Shown piece after piece: positions 29,212-37,447 of a stretch of DNA of 43,630 nucleotides. Below the pieces are notes generated by a model, which made no database searches, had not been told where the DNA came from, and saw nothing but the letters and a program-made list of their open reading frames with translations. Every line of letters starts with the position of its first letter. The stretch's first letter is position 1. Where the stretch lies: NCBI GenBank assembly GCA_013530545.1, contig SPVA01000094.1, positions 1 to 43,630 on the forward strand, read 5' to 3'. This stretch comes from Acinetobacter lwoffii (GTDB taxonomy: Bacteria > Pseudomonadota > Gammaproteobacteria > Pseudomonadales > Moraxellaceae). Both the position numbers and the translations under genes were made by a program.

Positions 29212-29484
29212 TTAATGCAGCAGTTCCGACTTTAGCCAGTTGATGTATTTGTCCTGATCCATAAAATCCGGTGCGCTCCCCAGATCCAGACTGAAATACT
29301 GCTGATTGAACTGAATCACAATCTGTTCGGTATAGTGCCAGTCCTCGATCAGCGTGAAATATTGATTCAAGAACAACCGGTTCTTGTCCCCGTTATTCAT
29401 CCTTTCTAATTTTGGATCTGTTTTATTTGCGACAAACTCACCGTACACCTGCTGAATATCAGCAAAAACCTGAATTGTTTGCAT
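29212..29484 (-). CDS. Hypothetical protein, 90 residues
   Basis: I do not recognise this protein. It is acidic and soluble, with a mixed helix and strand look (DWHYTEQIVIQFNQQYFSLD), and no signal peptide. It has a good ribosome site (AGGTGA) and its own terminator, so it is likely a real gene. Neighbours give no hint of a role. Confidence 0.7.
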   Translation of the reverse strand: MQTIQVFADIQQVYGEFVANKTDPKLERMNNGDKNRLFLNQYFTLIEDWHYTEQIVIQFNQQYFSLDLGSAPDFMDQDKYINWLKSELLH

Positions 29485-29593
29485 GACTCACCTGCTTGAA
29501 TGTTATGTCGTGATCTGTGCGACCCCTTCAATTTAGCAAGCGAGTTTGAACAGCAGATGACAGTCCTATGGCAATCCTGTCATCTAGGTCATG

Positions 29594-30343
29594 CTACAAC
29601 TTGTTTTCAACCGCTTTCTGATTGGCAGTCGCCACTCGTTCCATCTGTTTATTCAAGTGCAGCATTTCTTTATACAGCGCATTAAATTCTTGCACGGCTT
29701 TATCGTCATAGAACATAAAGGTGTTATTTTTCTTTTGCCATTTATGCTTTTTCAGTACTGTAAATAAGGCATCGGCCTTGGCCAGAGTCTGTTTTTCAAT
29801 TTCAAAAATGACATGTGCATTACTATTTTGCTGACTGTCTTTCAGGGTCAGGCTCAGTTGCTGGCGATAACGGTTTTTAATATCCAGTTGCTGCGCCTTG
29901 TCGATCAGCTCGGCATCGCGCTGCTGGATTTTCTGCTGATAGCTGTTCACAATTTGATGGACTTGCTTGAGCATGGCTTCAGTTTCTTTATAGCCTTGTG
30001 CCTGATCCTTGGCCAAGCGGTCGATATTCAGAAAATTCTGCCAGTTGGCGGCTTTTAAGTCGCGTAGATACTGATTGCGTTCCTCGGCACTGTCGCGCAA
30101 TTGCCCCAGCATAAATTCTGCCATGATGGCATAGTCACCATCCAGACGGTCATCCTCAAGCTTAATTTGAATCGGTTTAGACCAGTCCTGTGCCTGCTGC
30201 GCAATGCTCTCGGTTTTTTCTTCGAGCACGGTTTCATATTCGAGCAGCTCGGCCTGATGTTTTTGCTGAACCGAATTCTGATAAAACAGCCCAATAAAAA
30301 TTGCCAGTGTCACAGCGGCTACAATCATAAAAACACGCGGCAT
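29594..30343 (-). CDS. Membrane-anchored coiled-coil protein of unknown function
   Basis: A 249-residue protein with one N-terminal membrane helix (about 4-24, VFMIVAAVTLAIFIGLFYQN) and a long helical, Gln/Lys/Glu-rich body with coiled-coil character, for example QQKIQQRDAELIDKAQQLD. It is probably anchored in the inner membrane with a periplasmic body. The GGAG eight bases before the ATG supports the start. No family recognised with confidence. Confidence 0.75.
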   Translation of the reverse strand: MPRVFMIVAAVTLAIFIGLFYQNSVQQKHQAELLEYETVLEEKTESIAQQAQDWSKPIQIKLEDDRLDGDYAIMAEFMLGQLRDSAEERNQYLRDLKAANWQNFLNIDRLAKDQAQGYKETEAMLKQVHQIVNSYQQKIQQRDAELIDKAQQLDIKNRYRQQLSLTLKDSQQNSNAHVIFEIEKQTLAKADALFTVLKKHKWQKKNNTFMFYDDKAVQEFNALYKEMLHLNKQMERVATANQKAVENKL

Positions 30344-30568
30344 GTATACGCTCCAGCTCTGTCAGTCAGATCTTGTTGATTTACATCCACTATGCTTATT
30401 TTTTAAACACAATTCAAGGCATTTGATTTTTCCAATAATATGTCTAGCTTAGACAGAAATTGCTCCCCTCACAAAGCTACCCTTTCCCAGCACACTATTT
30501 GTCGATCTCGTTGCATGGCAGATTTAATAAGCTCGTTTAACAAAGTTATCTAGACCGACAGGCGCACA

Positions 30569-31069
30569 TTATGGGGAATTAAATGGCAGGCTCAGATTCA
30601 GCCGGTTCGGATCGAATTGTTCCCGAACAATATTCACATTGGTGGCATCGCGGTTAATTCCAAAAGGTTGCAGCAGTACATATACCCCATTTCTTGGGTC
30701 TGAAGACTGCAAGCCCTGTGCGATGGCCAATACATATTCGCGAAACACCACAGGCAAGCTATCCAGATCAGGATCGGCAGGTGCACGCATCACATCAATA
30801 TTCGCCACTATGTCGCCGTCCACGCTATAAGCCTGAATTTCACGTTCAATTTTCATCAGGCGCATTTGTAGTGCTTTACGCTGGCTGTTCTGTTCCTGAT
30901 AAGGCAACATTTTTTCAGTCACGGCGCGCAGTTCCGGTTCCGCCATGACGGTCAGAGTCGGCAACACCACTGAATCAGCAGCAGGCGCAGCATGGCTTAA
31001 TATCGGTAGGCTAAAAGTAGTACAGGCCGTAAGAAAGCCGAGTTTAATTGGTGTTAGGAGATTCATCAT
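30569..31069 (-). CDS. Exported protein of unknown function
   Basis: A 166-residue protein with a clear signal peptide (MMNLLTPIKLGFLTACTTFS then LPILSHA|APAADS). The mature part starts with a VVLPTLTVMAEPELR segment resembling TonB-box-like N-termini of exported proteins, followed by a helical basic stretch and a C-terminal domain with FREYVLAIAQGLQSSDPRNG. I chose the ATG after GAGGG; a start 11 codons upstream (MTLSLFQTRV) lacks support. Function not recognised. Confidence 0.75.
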   Translation of the reverse strand: MMNLLTPIKLGFLTACTTFSLPILSHAAPAADSVVLPTLTVMAEPELRAVTEKMLPYQEQNSQRKALQMRLMKIEREIQAYSVDGDIVANIDVMRAPADPDLDSLPVVFREYVLAIAQGLQSSDPRNGVYVLLQPFGINRDATNVNIVREQFDPNRLNLSLPFNSP

Positions 31070-31247
31070 TTTCACCCTCGTTTGGAAAAGGGAAAGCGTC
31101 AAAGCTAAATCTTACAAATAATGCCAGTGCCTATTGTTAAGTTTGATAAACGGTCAATGATGCATAAAAAGGCAGGAAACGTCGAAAAAGAAGAAATTGA
31201 AACAACTGAATAATAGAAAAGAATGCTGATCTGGCTTTGGTGCAGGC

Positions 31248-31280
31248 AAAAAAAAATCCCCAAACCAAGTTTGAGGATTT
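31248..31280 (-). terminator. Terminator of the downstream tRNA-Phe unit
   Basis: On the minus strand AAATCCTCAAAC and GTTTGGGGATTT pair (one U-G), followed by a nine-base U-run, about ten bases past the tRNA end. Confidence 0.9.
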
Positions 31281-31288
31281 TTTGTATA

Positions 31289-31364
31289 TGGTGGCGAGAC
31301 CCAGGATCGAACTGGGGACACACGGATTTTCAATCCGTTGCTCTACCTACTGAGCTATCACGCC
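31289..31364 (-). tRNA. tRNA-Phe (anticodon GAA), copy 1
   Basis: The minus strand gives a cloverleaf with acceptor GGCGTGA/TCTCGCC, anticodon loop TTGAAAA (GAA), T-loop GTTCGATC and an encoded CCA. The acceptor stem has a U-U mismatch at positions 5 and 68. It is identical to copy 2. Confidence 0.97.
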
Positions 31365-31373
31365 GATGCGGTG

Positions 31374-31403
31374 TATTAAGCCGTATCTAGCCTCATTAGT
31401 CAA
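31374..31403 (-). promoter_or_regulatory. Promoter of tRNA-Phe copy 1
   Basis: TTGACT (-35), an 18-base spacer and TTAATA (-10), nine bases before the mature tRNA. The layout is the same as upstream of copy 2. Confidence 0.7.
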
Positions 31404-31446
31404 TCAAAATTATGAAAAAAATATTTGAGTGGCTGATTTTTGGCCT

Positions 31447-31475
31447 AAAAAAAATCCCTGATGGGATCAGGGATT
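31447..31475 (-). terminator. Terminator of the upstream tRNA-Phe unit
   Basis: A perfect 10-bp stem AATCCCTGAT / ATCAGGGATT with a 3-base loop, followed by eight U residues on the minus strand. It sits between the two tRNA-Phe genes. Confidence 0.92.
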
Positions 31476-31501
31476 GAAAACTTTGAAATCGTTTTAAAAT
31501 A

Positions 31502-31577
31502 TGGTGGCGAGACCCAGGATCGAACTGGGGACACACGGATTTTCAATCCGTTGCTCTACCTACTGAGCTATCACGCC
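31502..31577 (-). tRNA. tRNA-Phe (anticodon GAA), copy 2
   Basis: Same 76-base sequence as copy 1, including the encoded CCA and the U5-U68 acceptor mismatch. It lies 137 bases upstream of copy 1 with its own promoter and terminator. Confidence 0.97.
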
Positions 31578-31586
31578 GATGTCGCG

Positions 31587-31616
31587 TATTAAACAGTTTC
31601 AGTTGTAAATCGTCAA
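31587..31616 (-). promoter_or_regulatory. Promoter of tRNA-Phe copy 2
   Basis: TTGACG (-35), an 18-base spacer and TTAATA (-10), followed by a GC-rich CGCGAC discriminator, nine bases before the mature tRNA. Confidence 0.72.
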
Positions 31617-31741
31617 GAGCAGAGAGAATAATTTTCTTCAAATGTTTACTTTTCCATCAACTCGCGTCAATTTGAGTCATAAATCGAACAGTGTTTACCA
31701 AAGACCTCAGCAATAAAACAGATTTAAGCGGTTATTTACAT

Positions 31742-31765
31742 AAAAAAGCAGCCTTAAGGCTGCTT
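31742..31765 (-). terminator. Terminator of the GNAT gene
   Basis: A perfect stem AAGCAGCC / GGCTGCTT with loop TTAA, followed by a U-run on the minus strand. Confidence 0.9.
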
Positions 31766-31780
31766 CTGACTGCGCTATCT

Positions 31781-32158
31781 TTAGATCTTTTCCAGATTGG
31801 CGAGACAACGATGAATGGCCCCACAGCCCGGCACAAACTTTTTCACGCCTTTTTCTTCTTCCATGCGGCAAACTTCGCTCACCAGCCTTTCTGCAACGCC
31901 ACGACCACGGTTGGCCGGATGTACGACGATATTTTCCAGAATCCGGCTTTCGCCCTGTCCGGTGCACCAGATTGCCCCAATAATTTTGCTATTAAATTCT
32001 GCGCTATAAACTGAGGTATACTGTGCAAGGTTTTGCTCTAGTTGTTCCATGGCATCTGACCCGTCGCTAAATTCCGGGCTCGTGTCATACAGTCGCTCAA
32101 GCTGGCTGCGCACTTCGTCATTTTCTAAAGAAGTATAAGCATGTACGGTGATAGGCAT
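31781..32158 (-). CDS. GNAT-family acetyltransferase-like protein (possibly PanZ-like)
   Basis: A 125-residue protein with a short GNAT fold: the acetyl-CoA binding motif A is ENIVVHPANRGRGVAERLV, with RGRGVA as the pyrophosphate loop. Its small size and N-terminal region resemble PanZ/PanM, the acetyl-CoA sensor that activates aspartate decarboxylase maturation, but I cannot be sure; it could be a general acetyltransferase. The C-terminus with GCGAIHRCLANLEKI lacks the last GNAT strands of larger family members. AGGAGGG precedes the ATG. It is divergent from hisB. Confidence 0.8.
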   Translation of the reverse strand: MPITVHAYTSLENDEVRSQLERLYDTSPEFSDGSDAMEQLEQNLAQYTSVYSAEFNSKIIGAIWCTGQGESRILENIVVHPANRGRGVAERLVSEVCRMEEEKGVKKFVPGCGAIHRCLANLEKI

Positions 32159-32254
32159 TGATAAACCCTCCTGAGCAATCTAATATGCGGTGACTTCGTC
32201 ACGGCGAAAATATTTTCTACATCAATCATTTTGACGTATTTGAGGAACGTGTCT

Positions 32255-32848
32255 ATGACAGATCGTATCAGTGAAGTGGTAAGAAATACCAACGAAACCA
32301 AAATTCGAGTTCGTTTGAATCTCGACGGTACTGGTCAAGGCACCTTAAACACGGGTATTCCCTTTTTAGATCATATGATTGATCAAATCAAGCGGCATGG
32401 CCTGTTTGATATTGATATTCATTGTGATGGCGACCTGGAAATTGACGACCATCATACTGTGGAAGACTGCGGTATTACGCTGGGTCAGGCATTTGCACAG
32501 GCATTAGGCGATAAAAAAGGCCTGAAACGCTATGGTCATTTCTATGCGCCACTCGATGAGTCTTTAAGCCGTGTCGTGGTGGATCTGTCTGGTCGTCCGG
32601 GTCTGTTTATGGATATTCCATTTACCCGTGCCATGATCGGCCGTTTTGATGTGGATTTATTCTCTGAGTTTTTCCAGGGCTTTGTAAACCATTCCTTGAT
32701 GACGGTGCATATCGACAACCTGAAAGGCAAAAACAGCCATCACCAGATCGAAAGCGTATTTAAAGCATTTGCGCGTGCGCTGCGTATGGCCTGTGAAGTA
32801 GATCCACGTGCTGCCAATACGGTAGCTTCAACCAAAGGTACACTGTAA
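32255..32848 (+). CDS. hisB: Imidazoleglycerol-phosphate dehydratase
   Basis: HisB removes water from imidazoleglycerol phosphate in histidine synthesis. This is the monofunctional 197-residue form, without the N-terminal phosphatase of enteric HisB. The two metal-binding motifs are present: DDHHTVED and the later NSHHQIE, with [18 protein letters not shown] near the start. GAGGAA supports the ATG; an ORF extension of eight codons upstream is spurious. The stop overlaps the hisH start (TAATG). Confidence 0.96.
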   Translation: MTDRISEVVRNTNETKIRVRLNLDGTGQGTLNTGIPFLDHMIDQIKRHGLFDIDIHCDGDLEIDDHHTVEDCGITLGQAFAQALGDKKGLKRYGHFYAPLDESLSRVVVDLSGRPGLFMDIPFTRAMIGRFDVDLFSEFFQGFVNHSLMTVHIDNLKGKNSHHQIESVFKAFARALRMACEVDPRAANTVASTKGTL

Positions 32849-33465
32849 TGACCCGTATTGCCCTTCTTGATTATGGCATGGGAAATTTGCACTCTGCGGC
32901 AAAAGCATTAGAACATGTCGGTGCCACGGTTGATGTGACCAATGATCCAAAACTGATTACACAAGCAGACAAGATTGTTTTTCCGGGCGTAGGCGCGATG
33001 CGTGACTGTATGCAAGGCATGCACGAAGCCGGGATTGATGAAGTGGTACGCAATGCCGTATTTAACAAACCGGTATTGGCCATTTGTGTCGGCATGCAAG
33101 CCTTGATGCAGCATTCTGAAGAGAATGGTGGTACCGATGCACTGGGTATTTTCGAAGGTGCGGTTAAGCATTTCCCAGAAATGGCGGGCTTAAAAGTGCC
33201 GCATATGGGCTGGAACCAGGTGCATCAGGTCGAGCCTGATCATCCGATGTGGAACAATATCGAACAGGACGCGCGTTTCTACTTTGTGCACAGTTACTAT
33301 GTAGAACCACAAGATTCAGAATTGGTGGCAGCTACTTGTACCTATGGCATTGAGTTCTGCACAGCGATTCATAAAGAAAACCTGTTTGCGACCCAGTTCC
33401 ATCCGGAAAAGAGCCATACCGCCGGTTTACAGTTATTGAAAAACTTTGTGGACTGGAACATCTGA
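32848..33465 (+). CDS. hisH: Imidazole glycerol phosphate synthase glutaminase subunit
   Basis: HisH releases ammonia from glutamine for HisF. The 205-residue class I glutamine amidotransferase has the nucleophile C80 in AICVGMQ and the His/Glu pair in [11 protein letters not shown]. Its start overlaps the hisB stop. Its partner hisF lies about 6 kb downstream in the window rather than next to it. Confidence 0.96.
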   Translation: MTRIALLDYGMGNLHSAAKALEHVGATVDVTNDPKLITQADKIVFPGVGAMRDCMQGMHEAGIDEVVRNAVFNKPVLAICVGMQALMQHSEENGGTDALGIFEGAVKHFPEMAGLKVPHMGWNQVHQVEPDHPMWNNIEQDARFYFVHSYYVEPQDSELVAATCTYGIEFCTAIHKENLFATQFHPEKSHTAGLQLLKNFVDWNI

Positions 33466-33481
33466 TTTTTCTTTCCTCTAA

Positions 33482-33507
33482 AAAGCTCGCAGATTGCGGG
33501 CTTTTTT
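33482..33507 (+). terminator. Terminator of hisBH
   Basis: The stem AAAGCTCGCA / TGCGGGCTTT (one U-G) with a 3-base loop, followed by a T-run. Confidence 0.9.
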
Positions 33508-33625
33508 ATTCATTTAGATTAGTTCACTGCTAGTGATTCTGACTATTTTTTAGTCATTAAAATTGTTATGATGTTGAAGTAAATCATTATATTTAAAAAT
33601 AATTAAACTCAGGGGAAATACAATA

Positions 33626-34159
33626 ATGAATCCACACTATCCAAGCAATGAATCAGCTTTAAGCCCAAATGGTCGTTTTGGCCGCTTGTCTTATCTCGGC
33701 TGGAACATGCTAATGACCTTTTCGCTCCTGATCATCATTGGGATCATTGCAGCTTTTTCACCTGGCCTATTTATGGATAGCTCTGCCTTGGCAGGCTCAT
33801 CCATGGTTGCAACTGTTCTCATCGGACTCGCTTACTTGGTCATGCTTTATTTTAGTTTTGTTTTTACTATTCGCCGTCTACATGACCGCAATCATACTGG
33901 ATGGTTATCGCTGCTGATCTTGGTTCCGCTACTCAATCTGATTTTTATCCTTTATCTGATTTTTGCCAAAGGTGATGACAGAAGCAATCAATACGGCCCG
34001 CGACGTACCACCAAAGCTTGGGAAAAGGTGTTGGGATTGATTTATGTACTTATTTTTCCAATCGGTATTTTAGCCGCGATTGCAATCCCAGCTTATCAAG
34101 ACTATGTGACGCGTGCTCAACAGGCGCAGATGGAACAGAGTAGCTATCACACTGATTAA
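33626..34159 (+). CDS. DUF805 membrane protein with a pilin-like C-terminus
   Basis: A 177-residue inner-membrane protein. The DUF805 part (about 14-130) starts GRFGRLSYLGWNM and has several membrane helices and the conserved FTIRRLHDRNHTGW and FAKGDDRSNQYGP motifs. After the last DUF805 motif a further hydrophobic helix ends in LAAIAIPAYQDYVTRAQ, a match to the N-terminal helix of type IV pilins, followed by a short hydrophilic tail. AGGGGAAATA precedes the ATG. Function unknown. A terminator follows. Confidence 0.85.
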   Translation: MNPHYPSNESALSPNGRFGRLSYLGWNMLMTFSLLIIIGIIAAFSPGLFMDSSALAGSSMVATVLIGLAYLVMLYFSFVFTIRRLHDRNHTGWLSLLILVPLLNLIFILYLIFAKGDDRSNQYGPRRTTKAWEKVLGLIYVLIFPIGILAAIAIPAYQDYVTRAQQAQMEQSSYHTD

Positions 34160-34176
34160 TGCTATTTAAATTTTGT

Positions 34177-34207
34177 ATAAAGCTCATTCTTTATGGGCTT
34201 TATTTTT
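34177..34207 (+). terminator. Terminator of the DUF805 gene
   Basis: The stem ATAAAGCTCAT / ATGGGCTTTAT (one U-G) with a short loop, followed by a T-run. Confidence 0.85.
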
Positions 34208-34256
34208 GCCTAGCGCTAGAAAAGTGATTAAGCTGAACGCATTCATTTCATGATTA

Positions 34257-34922
34257 ATGCGTATGGAACAGCTGCTGGACATTTTACCAAGCAAAGAACA
34301 AATTCAGGCCTTTCCTGTATTTCAAAATCTTCCGATGCAACAGATTCAGGTGATTAATCGCCTGGAACAATGTCATGCTCTTGAACAGGAACTAAAAAGC
34401 CATGCAGTCCTGGGTTTCGATTCTGAATCTAAGCCCACCTTTAAAGTCGGTGAGGTTTCTACCGGGCCACATCTGATTCAGCTGGCCACTTTAGATAAAG
34501 CCTATTTATTTCAAATGAATGATTCGATCTGGGATTTTCTTAAACCGATCTTTGCCAGTCGCGAGCAGATCAAGGTCGGTTTTGGCCTGAAAAATGATGC
34601 GCACCTGTTCCGTAAAAAAGGCATTGAACTGAATAGTGTGATTGAACTGTCCAAATGTTTTAAAGCTTTTGGTTTAAACAATCCGGTCGGATTAAAAAAT
34701 GCCATGGCTTTGCTATTTCAAGTAAATTTTCCTAAATCAAAACGGATTAGCACCTCGAACTGGGCCAGCAAGAAGCTCAGCCCGGCACAAATTGATTATG
34801 CAGCCGCAGATGCCTATGCACCTGTGCTGGTATTCGAAGAATTACTGCGTCGGGATTTATTACCCAGAGAGATTCCCAATACTTCACTGAAATTGAGAAT
34901 CCGTCCTTCATCGACGGCTTAA
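34257..34922 (+). CDS. 3'-5' exonuclease (DEDDy, RNase D / WRN-exonuclease-like)
   Basis: A 221-residue exonuclease-fold protein. The acidic motifs are visible: VLGFDSESKP (Exo I, D and E), VGFGLKNDAHLF (Exo II, D) and YAAADAYAP (Exo III, Y and D). It contains no HRDC domain, so it is a short, stand-alone nuclease of the WRN-exonuclease type rather than RNase D. It should degrade single strands of DNA or RNA with two metal ions. Two ATGs two codons apart are possible starts. Confidence 0.88.
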   Translation: MRMEQLLDILPSKEQIQAFPVFQNLPMQQIQVINRLEQCHALEQELKSHAVLGFDSESKPTFKVGEVSTGPHLIQLATLDKAYLFQMNDSIWDFLKPIFASREQIKVGFGLKNDAHLFRKKGIELNSVIELSKCFKAFGLNNPVGLKNAMALLFQVNFPKSKRISTSNWASKKLSPAQIDYAAADAYAPVLVFEELLRRDLLPREIPNTSLKLRIRPSSTA

Positions 34923-35240
34923 GTGCTTCATTAGGATGCTAGTCATAGCAACTTGATGTACGCATAAAAGCTGTGATGAGCGCGGTCGATGAGAAAGTTG
35001 TGACTTTAGCGGATCTTATAGCTTCGATTATCGACCAGCTCAGTACACGACCCGTTTTGGAAAAGCTGATCTCCATTCAAGAGACGAATCATTAAATCCA
35101 TTAAAATAAATGACCTCACTGCTACCTATCTATGGACAGGTTTTCTTTATTCATACCGTTTAAGAGTTAGAAATTTCGACTTTATTTGCTAAGATGAATA
35201 CACTCAAATTCATTCTAAAGATTAAGCAAGGAGCGAAAGC
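34923..35240. other. Intergenic region before hisA
   Basis: No gene of normal size is supported. It holds one coding-like 39-codon open frame (see the next entry) and, from about 35100, AT-rich sequence that must contain the hisA promoter. I see no strong terminator after the exonuclease gene. Confidence 0.55.
34976..35095 (+). CDS. Possible 39-residue small protein or gene remnant
   Basis: A short frame starting MSAVDEKVVTLADLIAS and ending LISIQETNH. Its composition looks protein-like and amphipathic helical, and it is richer in G and C than the flanking bases. It lacks a ribosome site and is too short to assign; it may be a leftover of a deleted gene. Confidence 0.25.
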   Translation: MSAVDEKVVTLADLIASIIDQLSTRPVLEKLISIQETNH

Positions 35241-35975
35241 ATGCTGATCATCCCTGCAATTGACCTGAAAGATGGCAAATGTGTCCGTTTAAAACAAGGT
35301 CGTATGGAAGACGATACCGTATTTTCAGACGATCCGGTCGCAACAGCACAGCATTGGGTAAATGAAGGCGCTCGCCGCTTGCATTTAGTAGATTTAAATG
35401 GTGCTTTCGCAGGTACACCAATCCATAAGCCAGTGGTTGAAGCCATTGTCCGATCTCAGCCTGATTTGCCGATCCAGATTGGTGGTGGTATCCGTTCTCT
35501 GGAAACCATCGAGCATTATCTGCAAGCCGGTGTTTCTTTTGTGATCATTGGCACCAAAGCAGTTCAGGATCCTGAATTTGTTGAAGAAGCATGTCGAAAA
35601 TTTGCTGGTCATATTATTGTTGGGATTGATGCCATGAATGGCATGGTAGCAACAGATGGCTGGGCCAATGTGACTGATGTCAAGGCTACTGACCTGGCGA
35701 AACGTTTTGCCGATGCTGGCGTTTCAAGCATTGTCTACACGGACATCGCACGTGATGGCATGATGCAGGGTGTGAATATTGAGCAAACCGTGAATCTGGC
35801 GCAATACTCAGGTTTGCCTGTGATTGCATCTGGTGGTGTGACCAATCTGGATGATGTGCGTAATCTGAAAGACCAACCGGGTATTTTGGGCGCAATTACC
35901 GGCCGTGCGATTTACGAAGGTACATTAAGCTTGCGTGAAGCACAGTTATTGCTAGATGAGCAACAGGCGCTATAA
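35241..35975 (+). CDS. hisA: Phosphoribosylformimino-5-aminoimidazole carboxamide ribotide isomerase
   Basis: HisA isomerises ProFAR to PRFAR in histidine synthesis with a beta/alpha barrel of 244 residues. Catalytic aspartates are D8 in IPAIDLKDG and the one in VYTDIARDG; phosphate-binding GGGIRS and SGGVTN loops are present. AAGGAGCG precedes the ATG. It is a single-gene unit here with a good terminator. Confidence 0.97.
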   Translation: MLIIPAIDLKDGKCVRLKQGRMEDDTVFSDDPVATAQHWVNEGARRLHLVDLNGAFAGTPIHKPVVEAIVRSQPDLPIQIGGGIRSLETIEHYLQAGVSFVIIGTKAVQDPEFVEEACRKFAGHIIVGIDAMNGMVATDGWANVTDVKATDLAKRFADAGVSSIVYTDIARDGMMQGVNIEQTVNLAQYSGLPVIASGGVTNLDDVRNLKDQPGILGAITGRAIYEGTLSLREAQLLLDEQQAL

Positions 35976-35990
35976 TTAAGCCTGCTGTAA

Positions 35991-36014
35991 AAGAGGTCTT
36001 CGGACCTCTTTTTT
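35991..36014 (+). terminator. Terminator of hisA
   Basis: A perfect stem AAGAGGTC / GACCTCTT with a UUCG tetraloop, followed by a T-run. Confidence 0.95.
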
Positions 36015-36040
36015 ATTTTTTAATTTTCTGATCTCCTGGC

Positions 36041-36970
36041 ATGTCTACACTTATTTCTAAAAATCACTCCGGCTGGTTGGTGAAAGCACCGCAACTTGCC
36101 CTGATCATGATCACCATTATCTGGGGCGGCAGTTTTATTACTGTGCAATACGGGCTAAATTTTAGCAGTCCGATTATGTTTGTCGGCCTGCGCTTTGCTG
36201 CGGCAGCGCTTGCCGTCACCCTAATTTCACTGAAGTCGCTAAAAGGCATGAACCTGAAAGAAGTGTTCGCTGGCGCAGTGATTGGGATCATGATCGCCAT
36301 CGGTTACGGCACCCAAACTGTGGGCTTGCAGACCATTAGCAGCAGTGAGTCGGCTTTTTTAACCGCCTTATATGTTCCACTGGTTCCGATCCTGCTCTGG
36401 CTCATGTTCCGTAAAAAACCGCATGTCATGACCTGGATCGGAGCGCTGTTTGCCTTTATCGGTCTGGTGTTTTTGACAGGCAATGGCTTTGCTGCAATTC
36501 AGCTCAGTTTCGGGCAAACCCTGACGTTGCTCGGTTCCATCGCGATTGCACTGGAGATTATTTTTATCAGCCATTTCGCTGACCGAGTCAATGTACGCCG
36601 GGTCACGGTGCTGCAACTGATTTTTGCGTCCGTGTTCTGCCTCATGATCGCGCCCGTATTAGGTGAATCTCAGTTACCTGAATTTCACTGGCATCTGGCA
36701 GGAATTTTAGTCGGTTTAGGCATTGCCAGTGCCTTAATCCAACTGGTGATGAACTGGGCGCAGCGCATGGTCGATCCATCACAGGCGGCAATTATCTATG
36801 CCGGCGAACCGGTATGGGCAACCCTGTTTGGCCGTCTGGCCGGAGAACGTTTACCGTCACTGGCTTTATTAGGCGGATTGCTGGTGGTACTGGGCGTGAT
36901 TGCCAGTGAATGGAAACCGAAGTTTTTCAGAAAACAACCAACAGAAGAATTAAAGCAAGATCTTTCTTAA
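36041..36970 (+). CDS. DMT-family (EamA) transporter
   Basis: A 309-residue inner-membrane protein with ten predicted helices in two EamA halves, each about 140 residues (first half from IMITIIWGGSFITVQYGL, second ending in EPVWATLFGRLAGERLP). DMT proteins export or import small metabolites; the substrate cannot be predicted. There is no convincing ribosome site before the ATG. A terminator follows. Confidence 0.88.
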   Translation: MSTLISKNHSGWLVKAPQLALIMITIIWGGSFITVQYGLNFSSPIMFVGLRFAAAALAVTLISLKSLKGMNLKEVFAGAVIGIMIAIGYGTQTVGLQTISSSESAFLTALYVPLVPILLWLMFRKKPHVMTWIGALFAFIGLVFLTGNGFAAIQLSFGQTLTLLGSIAIALEIIFISHFADRVNVRRVTVLQLIFASVFCLMIAPVLGESQLPEFHWHLAGILVGLGIASALIQLVMNWAQRMVDPSQAAIIYAGEPVWATLFGRLAGERLPSLALLGGLLVVLGVIASEWKPKFFRKQPTEELKQDLS

Positions 36971-36977
36971 TTCCGCT

Positions 36978-37008
36978 AAATCCTCCTTATAAAAAGGGGG
37001 ATTTTTTT
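36978..37008 (+). terminator. Terminator of the EamA transporter gene
   Basis: The stem AAATCCTCCTT / AAGGGGGATTT (one U-G) with a short loop, followed by seven T residues. Confidence 0.88.
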
Positions 37009-37030
37009 CTCTAGGGAAATACGGCTAAAA

Positions 37031-37426
37031 TTATTTGCTATACATCGGTCTATTGTCATTTAAGCGCATGATGCCGCGAATCGCCCGATACACAATCCAG
37101 ATCCAGGCCAAAACCACCACCACTAAACAGAACGCGGATGCACCAAATGCGACCCCTGCAAACAGGTTAGGATCTTCACCAGTAAAGAACAAAAAGAAAA
37201 ATGGAATAAAGGCGACGATATTCCAGAACAGATACCACCAGAAACTGCGGATCTGCCAGGTAAAATGGCTTTCAAAGATGGAACCGCGCACATCGTGCCG
37301 TTTCACATAGTTAATGATCAACGCCACAAGAGCCAGCAGGCCAGCACTAAAAATGGCCACAATATATAAAATGTACAGTGCAAAAGTCAGTGTGCGGTTT
37401 GAATCTTTATCAATGGAATAGTTCAC
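37031..37426 (-). CDS. DUF4870-like membrane protein
   Basis: A 131-residue inner-membrane protein with three to four helices (about 14-37, 65-82, 91-112). The GSIFESHFTWQIRSFWW stretch is typical of the DUF4870/Tic20-like family. The start is a GTG preceded by the very strong site AGGAGGGG. It is the third gene of thrB - cold-shock/DUF1294 - this gene, 21 bases after its neighbour. The function is unknown. Confidence 0.85.
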   Translation of the reverse strand: MNYSIDKDSNRTLTFALYILYIVAIFSAGLLALVALIINYVKRHDVRGSIFESHFTWQIRSFWWYLFWNIVAFIPFFFLFFTGEDPNLFAGVAFGASAFCLVVVVLAWIWIVYRAIRGIMRLNDNRPMYSK

Positions 37427-37447
37427 GTCCCCTCCTAGTACTTCCCC

